This document shows positions 25,179 through 34,988 of a stretch of DNA of 64,000 nucleotides, one piece after another. This stretch comes from Gigaspora margarita (lineage: Eukaryota > Glomeromycota > Glomeromycetes > Diversisporales > Gigasporaceae), in the NCBI GenBank assembly GCA_009809945.1, contig WTPW01002186.1, forward strand, positions 22,028 to 86,027, given 5' to 3'. Made by a program: the position numbers and the translations under genes. The notes below the pieces were generated by a model. That model was not told the origin of the DNA, did no database searches, and saw only the letters and a program-made list of their open reading frames with translations. How positions within the stretch are numbered: the first letter of the stretch is position 1; every line of letters begins with the position of its first letter.

Positions 25179-25661
25179 ATGATCTCTAAAAGTGCAAACA
25201 GTAATAAAAGAGCCGTTCTCTCATCTGAACCTAAAACTAATCGAAAAATCAAAAAAAGAACGCCAAGTAGTTTTATACTTTACAAAAACAAATATAATCT
25301 AAGCCCTCAAGTAGCCAGACAAAAATATAAACAGGAACCTGAAGAAGTCCGTATAGCTTTTGATAGACAAGCAGAGATATTGCGATTCAAATCTACATCA
25401 AAATTTATTAACTTAGATTCATCATGTTTTACATTTTTTAATGACCGAGTTGACAATACGAGCGTACCTGTCTCAGCTGTTAATGACCCAGAAACGAAAT
25501 TGTGTCCTCATTTGAATAACGTTACCAATAGCCCAACATCACTCGAACAATCTTTCTTTCAAACATCTCATGGAAATTTAATGACTCAGAATGTGACTTC
25601 GTTTCATTTAGATCACGATTTTCAAGAAAAAGTAGTGAGTAGGACATATTTGGACATGTAA
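25179..25661 (+). CDS. Short HMG-box (MATA_HMG-like) protein
   Basis: The 160-residue single-exon ORF has a basic N-terminus and then an HMG-like segment at residues about 25-70: KKRTPSSFILYKNKYN, then VARQKYKQEPEEVRIAFDRQAE. HMG boxes of this type bind and bend DNA, and MATA_HMG genes are numerous in Rhizophagus-like fungi (family knowledge). The box is shortened: the stretch that normally holds the second helix with its Trp is largely missing, so DNA binding may be weak. The rest of the protein is Asn/Thr/Ser-rich with no known domain. Near the 3' end AAAGTA|GTGAGTAG could be a splice donor, so further exons cannot be excluded. It stands alone, with no coding neighbour within 4 kb. The start is the first ATG after a poly(A) stretch. 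Confidence 0.55.
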   Translation: MISKSANSNKRAVLSSEPKTNRKIKKRTPSSFILYKNKYNLSPQVARQKYKQEPEEVRIAFDRQAEILRFKSTSKFINLDSSCFTFFNDRVDNTSVPVSAVNDPETKLCPHLNNVTNSPTSLEQSFFQTSHGNLMTQNVTSFHLDHDFQEKVVSRTYLDM

Positions 25662-25873
25662 AACTTGCGCGTATTGGACATTTGGACATATAAAACTTTA
25701 TATGCCCAATTCAAGCTACATCAATTGGGCCTATAAGCGTTAAAATCATTGCTGAAAAAATAATGTTACTAATTTAATTTCTAAGAGAAATTGGATCAAA
25801 GTTTAAGAGAATAAAATTGTGCCTATAATTCTATAAACCCAATATGACATGTAATCTAAATAAATATATTTGT

Positions 25874-25875
<2 letters not shown>

Positions 25876-25911
<36 letters not shown>
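25876..25911. repeat. (TA)n microsatellite
   Basis: An uninterrupted TA tract of about 17 units lies downstream of the HMG-box ORF. Confidence 0.9.
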
Positions 25912-25916
<5 letters not shown>

Positions 25917-27099
25917 ATTTCTAATCCTTTTATTATTTCATATATGTATGATATTATTTGAATACCATTAGTTTATGAAGTACAAATGCCATAAAGTTTT
26001 ACTTTCTCTAATTACTTCGAATATATACATTTCCCTCCATGAGAAACGTTAGAATTCAACAGTTTCAATTAGAATTAATAACTATTTTTAATAAAATTAT
26101 AAATAAAGATTTTTGATTCATCCTTTAAATAACATATAGAAAGTAAGTGAGAATTCTCTTTGACTATTTAGAGGTCGAATTTTGTAAATATTGTGCAAAA
26201 AATAAGATAAAAAAAAAAACGATTAATAATTGATTCGTCACTTCTCTAATTCAATATTAAACTTTTACAAGTTGTTATTGTATTAAACTATATCGTGTAC
26301 AGTAAAATAATTTCGATCTATCGTAAACAATGATTCACATGACTCGAACTTTGTAAATAAGTATTAATGAATGATGCCTTAACAGATACACCATGAAAGA
26401 ACTAAAGCTTGGACCCGTTATCCATTTTCATATTAATTTACGGATTTCGCTATTAAATTTAGTATGCAACGGGATAACAGACTCAGGTCACGTCTTTTTG
26501 ACTGTGCTCTATAATAAAAATTAAATGAAAACATATAAAAGTTTACTATTTAAAATTAAAGTTTACAGCTTTATAAAATAAAAGAAGAAGAAAAAATTGT
26601 GCTTAAAAATTAAAATTTGGCAAATTTTGCAGTTTTGAATATGATATCAATAGATTCTTTTCAACAATCACCTGGTCCAAATTTCCTATGGAAGAAAAAA
26701 CAAAAAGTTTTTTGTTGGAACATTGCCTATACTTGGTGTATAGTAGGATAACGCAAGAATACAGTTTTTATAAAGGTCAACCTATCCTCGGGGAACTCCT
26801 TTGTATATTCAGCATGCAAGCCAAAAGCATCCTTTTACAAGATAACTGGCAGGAGGTGGTGCTCTTGTATGAGAAATTTTGGTGGAGACATAAACATAGC
26901 ATCTTCATTAATGAAGTAACTTGTGGCAAAACAGTAGGGAACAATAAAGAAATAATTTTATTTTTCTATACTTTCCTTTAACTTTGTTTCAAATAATGTT
27001 TCTTACTCTATGGATTTTTCAAAATTTCATCAAAAAGCAGGAATCTTAGCTTACCCTTTTTTTTTTACTTATTTTTTTTTCTTTTATTTATTCCTGGCT
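25912..27099. other. AT-rich region, no supported gene
   Basis: A 97-codon ORF at 26688-26981 has no family resemblance and lies in AT-rich sequence; it was not accepted as a gene. Nothing else stands out. Confidence 0.4.
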
Positions 27100-27225
27100 T
27101 TTTTGGCACTTTGCAAAAAAACAAACTGGTACTTTACAAAAACACCAACTCTAATTTCTCTGGCACTTTGCAAGAACATACTAGATTTTTTTCGCAATTT
27201 ACAAGAACACCAATATTTACTTCTG
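27100..27225. repeat. Imperfect tandem repeat CTTTGCAAGAACACCAA
   Basis: Four diverged copies of the word CTTTRCAAGAACACCAA, spaced about 30-35 bases apart, alternate with T-rich linkers. Two overlapping ORFs here arise from the repeat and are not genes. Confidence 0.55.
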
Positions 27226-27579
27226 AGAAATGTTTTTTTTTATTTTTTTATTTTTCTACTATTTTTAGAAAGTATTTAGAAAAAAGAGGAAAACAAATGT
27301 GATAGTCAAAACAAAAGAAATAGCTAAAGTAAAAATAATAGTTAAAACAAAGAAACAAAGATAATAGCTAACTATAGGGTATGTGAAAATAAGTGTATAG
27401 AGCTAATTTTTTATTTTTTTCTTCTACAAATAGTAATGGAATTAGATGTGATGAAGTGTGAAAGTAGTTAAAATAATATGTAATAATGTAATAAAGAATA
27501 TATAATAATTAAAATATAATTTATAATAAAATATAATATTGATTAAAAATATAGGATTTTATAATTTATCATCAGCCAA

Positions 27580-27835
27580 TTATAATGCAGGATCAGGTGT
27601 AACGTGAAATCGAAGCGATTATGATTTTTTTTCAAAAATTGGCTATAGCACAAAATTTTGCCTATGAAACCATCTCTCAAGCTCTAACAAAAAAAATTTC
27701 TCTCGAAATTTTGAATTAGAACTTTGCTAATGTGCCCTACCCTAACCCTAACCTAACTCTCACCCTAACCCTAAACTAATGAATTTATTTTATTGTTTTG
27801 ATTTTACATTACACCAGATCTTATAGGGTGCAATA
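27580..27835. mobile_element. MITE with telomere-like core, second family, copy A
   Basis: Imperfect inverted ends (GATCAGGTGTAACGTGAAAT and ATTTTACATTACACCAGATC) enclose CCCTACCCTAACCCTAACC and CACCCTAACCCTAAAC. Read on the minus strand it matches the element at 32148-32512 (GGTGTAATGT, GTGAGAGTTA, TTAGGGTGAG in the same order). Confidence 0.6.
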
Positions 27836-27933
27836 TATCGCATAGGTGAAAAAATAAAAAATTCAAAAATATATATTTAATTTAAAAATATAATATATAT
27901 CATAATAAATAAAAAATATAAAATTTTATATTA

Positions 27934-28282
27934 GGCCATAAACTTAATTTTTTTGGTTTTCATAACCCAGCCAGATCATATTTTGAAAATTTTTTGAAAA
28001 AAATTTTTTATATATTTTAATAGCTAAGTGGGATTTCAAAAAAAAATTTTTAAAAATTTTATAAAATTTAAAATTTTTTATATATAAAATTTTTAAATAA
28101 AAGTTCAGGTAGATGGGTTATTACTTAATTTAATACTATAATGCTGGGTTATTATTTTATAAAATTAAAATTTAAATTTTATAATTTAAAAAATTTTAAA
28201 AATTTTTAAATAAAAGTCTGGCTGGCTGGGTCATTTTTTTTGTCTTATGTTATAAGAACCAAAAAATTAACTTTATATGGTC
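27934..28282. mobile_element. TTA-flanked MITE, ends GGCCATAAACTTAATT
   Basis: Left end GGCCATAAACTTAATTTT and right end AAAATTAACTTTATATGGTC are imperfect inverted repeats with TTA on both sides (27931-27933 and 28283-28285). The 349-base body carries inverted CCCAGCCAGA / TCTGGCTGGCTGGG words. The 3-bp TTA duplication suggests a PIF/Harbinger-type origin. Confidence 0.7.
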
Positions 28283-28719
28283 TTAAATTGCAAAAATTTT
28301 AAACACAATAATATACAAAATATTACCTTCTGCAACCTCCTAAAGAAGAATAATAAGATAGAGGTTTGCATTTTTTTTTTGGCCTATTTCACAATATTTT
28401 GCAATATATTTCAAAATATTTCAAAATTTATTTTAAAATATTTTAAAAAAAATTTTTTGAAAGATTGTGCATCTTTTTTCAAAAGATTTTGTATTGATCA
28501 ATTAGTATCATCAATCATTGATTGATCTATTGTTGCTCAAGCCTATTAATTGGTACTCGATTATTATCTAAATCAATTAATAATTAAGCATAATATATAA
28601 TTAAGTCAATTCACTACCTATTCTACAAAACATATCTATAAAACCTATATATCTAGCTACTACTAGCCAATCTTATCTTAAATACTTCTGCTTGCTTACA
28701 AATTTTATTATACATAACA

Positions 28720-28914
28720 TCTCTTTTTTTTAATTGCAAATATAGACTAAAGAGGTCTGCAACTTTTCTTAGCAAAATTTTAGTCCGAAGTAAATTAGCT
28801 TTAGTTTTTTTTATATAATAGTTGATATAATCTATTATAAATATTATGCCACTATAATATTTATATTATTTCTAATAAAGGAACTAAGAACAAATCTCAC
28901 TTTAAAAAAAAAAA
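28720..28914 (+). mobile_element. LINE-like 3' tail
   Basis: The segment from AGACTAAAGAGGTCT to CAAATCTCACTTTAAAAAAAA is laid out like the last 170 bases of the LINE-like remnant ending at 18772, including the poly(A) end. It is probably a strongly 5'-truncated copy. Confidence 0.45.
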
Positions 28915-30594
28915 ACTTCTAAAAGTTCTATAATCTATAAATTTAAAAATTTTATTTTAAAAATAGACTTTAACAAAAACAAGATTATAATATTTTTTCT
29001 ATCTATCTATATAAATACTATATTTTTTAAAAATAAGTATTCCAAAAGTAAACATTCTCTACAATTTATTTATATTTAAAATAAATATCTTTATATAATA
29101 AAAATAAGCAACTAAATATCAAATTATTCAAATAATTAGTTAAAATTATAATAAATTATACTTGTTGTCAGTAATAATACTTAGTGTTCCGAGTTAGTAA
29201 AAATTTTGCTAATCAATTAGTTGCCAACTATAGTTGCAACTAATCAATTATTCATATTACATAGTATTATAATAGTAGATAATTAGCTAATTAAACCCAA
29301 GAAATTAACACAAATAAGCCTTATATAGGCCAATTTAATACTATTTAATAATTATTTGTAATATTTGCAAATAAGAACTTCAAAATTGTACCAATTAAAT
29401 AAATTTGTTTTATATAAATTTTGGAATTATAATGAATTTGTTCTATACAAAAAAATCAATATTACAATCAGATAATTTCTAAACCAATTATAAATAATTA
29501 TCTTTCTTGAATTTACTTGCAATTGTAATTTGTAGTTGAGTTGTAAATGGATTTTTGTTAAAATGAGTAAAATAAATAGAAATAAGAAGAAATAAATAGA
29601 AATAAGCAAAAGGTATTGAAACTAAAAATATTAGTATTTAAATAAGATTTTATATTAGGCTTTCTATTTTTTGTTTATGTTTTTTTTAGCATTTTTGTAT
29701 TTACAAAACTTTTTTTTGAAGTTTTTAGACTATTGTGCTAAATATATAAATTATATAAAAGATTGAAAAACAAAAATTTTGAAATATTTATTATATAGTG
29801 CAAAACACTTAGAGACAATATAAAATACATAACTAGTTTTTAAAAGCTAACAACTAATGATACAAAAAAGATACAGAAAAAAAAGCTGCTATTTTAAAGC
29901 TAAATTAATTTACTACAAAATAGTGGTCTTAATTTTTTTAAAAAATTATTGTTATCAAATTATTAGAGTTTAAATTCTGTGTTTTTATATGAATAATCCA
30001 AAATAGAACATATAGTAAAAAAATAATATAGTTTTTTTTTTATTTTATATAAAGAATAGGTATTTGAAATAATTTAAAATAGGTTTTAATAAATATTTAA
30101 CTTGTGATTTTAGTTGTAATAATATAAATTTATATAATTATTTTTAATAACATGTTTTTTTTAAACATCCAATCAAATTACAAAAAAATATAGCCAATTA
30201 AAAGGAAATTATAAAATATCAAAAATCAATTATTTGAATAATTTTAAAATTTTTAAATTTTAAATTTCAAAATAGAACATTGCAATCTCTAAATGTTCTT
30301 CATTATAGAACAAATATTTAAAAGTACAGTTGTAAAGTGAAATACTTTGTAAAAATATTGTAAAAATATTATAAAACCAATTTTGAAAATAATAGTATTT
30401 AATATTTATTTTCTAAAAGACTTGTTATGTTTTTTAAATTAGGTTCACTATGTTATTTTAAATAAATTTATTACCATATCCTATCATGAATAAGCACTAC
30501 CTTTTTTGAAATTTTAAACTCAAATAACTTGAAAATAATCTAATCAAACTCAATAAAAATTTTTTAAATTAAACTTTATAAATTTATAAAATTT
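28915..30594. other. Very AT-rich region, no gene seen
   Basis: Sequence is nearly all A and T with many short inverted words (for example TTGCAACTAATCAATTA against TAATTGATTAGC near 29205-29250). No ends or coding content could be defined. Confidence 0.45.
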
Positions 30595-30610
30595 AAATAA
30601 ATAAATTTTT

Positions 30611-31210
30611 TTTTTTAATTTCTTCGAGCATATACCTGAAGCCGCATATTGGCAGTCTTTTTATTAAGGTCATTGGTCATGTGGACCCAACAAGTCCCTA
30701 CATTTGTATATTTGTAATAATCTACATATGTGCATCTATTACTATTTTTAATTCTACCGTGGCTAACCAGTACTAAGCCATCCTATTTTATTCTAGCCGA
30801 ACTTAATTAGCTAACCCATTTACAACTGGAAATTTAACCAGAACTGTCCAAGTAATTTATGAGCAGAAATGCACTAATAGTATTCGAATTCAACCAAACG
30901 TGTTCCTTGTTTCAATTTTTCTAGAAGTTTTTCATCCCTGAGGCTAAAAAAACCTCTTTCAAACCAGAAGCCCTGTTAGAGCAGATTACTCGACATCTAT
31001 CTGAATTGTCCAGAGAGCTTCAATCCTAAGCCAAGCCCAAAATGTGGCTGAGCTATCCAAACATGGTCCTAGCATTCTAATTCAGGTTGTCCTTCACATG
31101 ATCATGTGTAGTTAAATTTTTTGCCATTCATAGAACTTGAACTGGCAACCTTATATTTGAAACAGTTAATATTCTGGTAGCATAACCACTATGCTATCGA
31201 CCCATAGGAC
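30611..31210 (-). mobile_element. SINE-like retroposon with tRNA-like head and 16-bp TSD
   Basis: The 600-base insert is flanked by direct repeats AAATAAATAAATTTTT (30595-30610 and 31211-31226). On the minus strand it starts with a tRNA-like head: box A text GATAGCATAGTGGTTATGC and box B text TTGCCAGTTCAAGTTC. It ends in a poly(A)-like tail next to the left duplication. These are the hallmarks of a polymerase III-derived SINE mobilised by a LINE. Base composition is clearly less AT-rich than the surroundings. It is longer than a typical SINE. Confidence 0.8.
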
Positions 31211-31226
31211 AAATAAATAAATTTTT

Positions 31227-32147
31227 ATTAAGTTTTATTAGATAATTTTCAAGTTATTTAAGCTTAAAATTTCAAAAAAGAGGTGCTTATTTATGATAAA
31301 ATACGGTATTTCTTAAAAGGTTTTGTAGCCAAATTTTGAAAAATATTTAGATTTTTTTAAAAAAATTCAAAAAATTAATTATCAGTTATTTAAATATTTT
31401 TTTATTTTATATAAGAGGAATATCAAAAATCAGGTGATTTTTTAGAAGAAAAGGGAGTAAAAAAAGTTGAAATTATATATAAAGAACCTGACTATTTATA
31501 TATTAATTAAAGAAGGGGAGAAAGGTAGGCCTCTAATAAAAAATAATCAAATAATTAATGATATAGCTCTAATATATTATTTGAAATAGAAATAATTTAT
31601 TTGTTACTCAGGTAAATTATTCACCCTCTTCCTCATATAAAAATAAAATTCTAGTTATATATTAGGGTTAGAGTTAAAGTTAGAGTTAGGATTAGGATTA
31701 GAGCTAGAGTTAGAATTAAATTTAAAGTATAATCACGAGAAGAGCATTTTTTGTTAAAAATGCAATAGGAGTTACTTTAATAAAATTTTAAAATAGTATA
31801 ATATAGGTAAAGAATATCAAATTTCACTCTAGATAAAAAATAAATGTGCTCTTTAAAATATATTTTATCAATTTTATTAGAAAAATTTTTTAAAATTATT
31901 AAAAAACTTTTAATTAATTAAGTTCAAAGTTTGTATAACTTTAGATTCTAATATTAAATTAAATTTTTTTTATATTTTCTAAAATTTCATATATTTCTGA
32001 AGCTAAAAAAAACTTTTGCTCTTAGAACAAGTATTAATTTTTACAAATAAATTACAAAACTTGTAATAACGAAAGTTGTAATCCTTTATATAATCTATAA
32101 AATTGTATTAAGAACAATAGATCTAAAATTAATATATAGAAAGTTCA
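31227..32147. other. AT-rich region with degenerate TTAGGG-like tract
   Basis: At 31664-31725 a run of TTAGGGTTAGAGTTAAAGTTAGAG-like words, with single-base variation, looks like a decayed telomere-type repeat. Words AGGTGATTTTTTAGAAG and GAAAGGTAGGCCTCT near 31420-31530 recur near 33300, 34895 and 43890, pointing to another dispersed repeat family. Confidence 0.45.
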
Positions 32148-32512
32148 AGTTTACTAAAACATACCACTAGTGTTCAACACTAGTATGTGGTGTAATGTGA
32201 AGATCAATATAAAAAAATAAACAAAAAAAATAAACAAAAATTGAATTTAATAAATATTAAGTGAGAGTTAATAGTTAGGTGTTAGGGTGAGGCATAGTAT
32301 ATAGTGAAATTTCACAAGAAATTTTCTTTTTTTAAAAAAAAAAAGGTGGTTTTATAGATGAAATTTTAAATTAGAAGGTATTTTTGAAAAAAATAGCAAA
32401 ATAGCAAAAAATTTATATTATACAAGATCTTTATATTATACTGCATTTAAAAAATGTGATTGGTGAAAAATCATTGTGGTATTGGCACCAGTAGTGCATT
32501 TTAGTAAACTTA
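32148..32512. mobile_element. MITE, second telomere-like family, copy B
   Basis: The ends AAGTTTACTAAAACATACC and the complement of AAGTTTACTAAAATGCACT form inverted repeats, with an extra small hairpin CACTAGTGTTCAACACTAG at the left. The interior has GGTGTTAGGGTGAGGCA and matches the element at 27580-27835 in reverse orientation. Confidence 0.6.
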
Positions 32513-32715
32513 TAAAAAGTTTGCTTAAAAATTTTAAAATATTTTTTTAATTAAAAAATTTTTTTAAAAATAAATATTTTGAACTTATAAGCAACTACAA
32601 TTATTTTTTTTATAATCTAAATACAAATACAACAAGAATATAATTCTTATTTAAATATTATTATATAAAATTTTATTTAAATATTTTAAATATTTAAAAA
32701 AGTAAATCTTATAGT

Positions 32716-32894
32716 AGGACCCGAAATATACATAGATAGGTCAGGTTAATTATAAAATTACTAAAAATGAAAAATTTGCAGAAAAAACCTTAAAAATAAG
32801 CAAAAAATTACTAAAAATAGAAAAGTTCTATATAAAAAAACCCCCAAAATAAGCAAACTAATACCTGATCTATCTATGTATATTTTAGGGTCCT
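32716..32894. mobile_element. AGGACCC MITE copy 1, 8-bp TSD
   Basis: Ends AGGACCCGAAATATACATAG and TTTTAGGGTCCT are flanked by perfect CTTATAGT repeats (32708-32715 and 32895-32902). The 179-base body contains repeated AAAAATAAGCAAA words. Near-identical copies lie at 39430-39610 and 46871-47050. Confidence 0.9.
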
Positions 32895-32902
32895 CTTATA
32901 GT

Positions 32903-33131
32903 ATAATTGTTGCCAAATTTGCTTGTAATTGATTACTATTTAAAGAATACTTCTTTTTATATAAAAGAATTATATATTGCATTAATTTAAATTGCAAACA
33001 TTTAGTTTAATCTTCTATTCTTGTATATAATTTATATATATTTGTCTTTGTATAATTTAAGCTACTTATATAAACTTTTTTATATAAATTATTTAATAAA
33101 TATATAAACAAGATCTCATTTTAAAAAATAT
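32903..33131 (+). mobile_element. Probable LINE-like 3' tail
   Basis: The stretch ends in ACAAGATCTCATTTTAAAAAA, matching the tails at 18772 and 28914. The body is too AT-rich to say more. Confidence 0.3.
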
Positions 33132-33290
33132 ATATATATTAATAAATTACTATAGTGTACTAACCAAAAGACCTAGAGTTAATACAAAATACCTATCAAC
33201 AAACTTACAAAAACCTGTGTATATTATAGCTGTAGGTTTGTACTACAAGAAAAAATTTTTAGCTATTTATATATTTTAAACTTACATAAG

Positions 33291-34956
33291 GGAGCCTACT
33301 TTTATCACCTAATTTTCTAGAGGAGGGGTCAAAAATTTTGGAAATTACATATAAATACCTGATAATTTTTATTTTTTATTTTTTATTTTTTTTTTTATGT
33401 TAAAGTTACCGCTATAGAAAAAGGCTTTTATTCAAGTAAATCAGATCACGGGTGCCTCCAGGGGTACCTGACATTTGTTACATAGATGAGAGTACAACTA
33501 GCCACACGTACAACTTTTGGTTGTCTAATTTAAGTAGTCTGCCCGAAGGTTCTACACTAGTTGCCATACCTGCAACCCAACTAGAGGTTTACCTATTTAA
33601 ACCCTCTGGTCCACGCTCTTTCTGCCAAATCCTTTTTGTATCACCAGTACAGTCCTCTGTTGCATAAGTTAGTCAAGGCCAGTTCCAGATACTCACAGAA
33701 TCCCCTTAGGACTAGTTTATCTTCACAGCACACATGGTAGAGCAGTCCCTGTCCCATACAGGTATTATTTATACTTCAGTAACTTATGCATCTGCATTAT
33801 ACCGATACTTGCAGTTAGGGATTATTTTTAAACTGCTAACATTACCTACTTCCGCCCTTGCAAAGTTTGCTCTGATCCTAGCACACACCTTACCATCCTA
33901 CTGGTCCTTATATCGAATTCACAAACTTCCAAACCAGTTAGCCCAGAAGAGTCGATATGGCCGTCTTCTCTTGGTACCTACTTTTGTAACATAGGTCTTT
34001 TTTCTCCGGTACAACTCTGGTGGCCAGGTTGGTGGACTCCCCCCTCAAGAGTCTTGTTGTCTAATTCTCCAGTTCTAGTTTCTGATATTCTGGCTTTGGT
34101 AGCACTGTCAAAGATCTTTGCTACCTCCTTACTCAAAACTTGCCAAACAGGTTTCCATTTCTCTGGTTTGCTGGATTTTGTGCACCCAGGAGCTCCTATT
34201 TAAAATGGTGTACCAAGGACTACAGATAATGTACCCAACTGATTGACAAGAAACAGTTACCGGAACACAGGTCTATTTTTCAAAGTGTCATCAGTAAATT
34301 TGAACCCTAGACCTGTCACTTGGAAGTGACAACTTACCAACTTTACTAAGCCGTCACACCCTTCCTGATAATTTTTATACATATCCACCGATTTGATTTT
34401 TAGAGATCTTTTTTCGATAAACCATTACACAAATTCTGCTATTAAGTAACGTGAAGAATAACAAATGAAACCTTCAAATAAATAGTTTTTTTGGCCTCAA
34501 TATGAGATAAATAAGCAATAAATATTCAAAGAACAGCCACACCAAGCTATAAAAGAAGCACTATTATTAGTTGTTTGAAGTATTTAGATATTTTCGAATA
34601 GTGAAGAATTGGTTTGTTATTGAACGATTAGTTTGTCATTAAATGATCAGTTGTATAATGGGTAATGCTAAATTCAGAAGCAATTTTTAAAAAAGGCACT
34701 TTTTTAACTTACTTTTAGCTAATAATTAAACATGTAGATATTAAAATATTCTATATACTTAATTATAGATTAAAAGTAAGTTTAAAAGACTGTTATTGTA
34801 AAAATTCACTTTGTAATAAATTTTAATAGCAAATAATTCTCGATCATAATTGGTTAATTTTGGGGTAAAACCAAATTAGTGGATATGATATAAAGATAGG
34901 GAGAGAGGTAGGGCTACTAGTAAACTGAAATCAGGTAATAAAAGTAAACGTCCTAA
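33291..34956. mobile_element. TIR element split by a SINE
   Basis: Outer words CCTACTTTTATCACCTAATT and AATCAGGTAATAAAAGTAAA are inverted repeats. The SINE at 33373-34363 was inserted into this element, because both sides of its target duplication match uninterrupted relatives such as 31420-31500. Edges are approximate. Confidence 0.45.
33373..34363 (-). mobile_element. Long SINE-like retroposon with tRNA-like head and 15-bp TSD
   Basis: Perfect direct repeats CCTGATAATTTTTAT flank the insert (33358-33372 and 34364-34378). On the minus strand it starts with a tRNA-like head (box A-like GGCTTAGTAAAGTTGGTAAG, box B-like GGGTTCAAATT) and ends in an A-rich tail made of TTTTTTATTT units on the plus strand. 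At about 990 bases it is very long for a SINE. Related copies lie at 49597-50628 and, in part, 42905-43150. The ORF-like frames inside it are not genes. Confidence 0.82.
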
Positions 34957-34988
34957 GTAGTCTAAAAATTTAAAACAATTTATTAGTC

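Noticed and set aside
26688-26981. 97-codon ORF
   Set aside because: There is no family resemblance, no recognisable splice or regulatory context, and the length is within chance for this region.
27720-27780. True telomere or chromosome end
   Set aside because: Only two to four units are present, inside a MITE, with continuing sequence on both sides.
31140-31210. Possible tRNA gene on the minus strand
   Set aside because: Box A and B-like words are present, but the cloverleaf cannot be completed and the sequence is the head of a SINE with TSDs.
33452-33994. Two ORFs of 71 and 86 codons
   Set aside because: Both lie inside the long SINE-like retroposon, on the strand opposite to its tRNA-like head, and are not conserved in the other copies.
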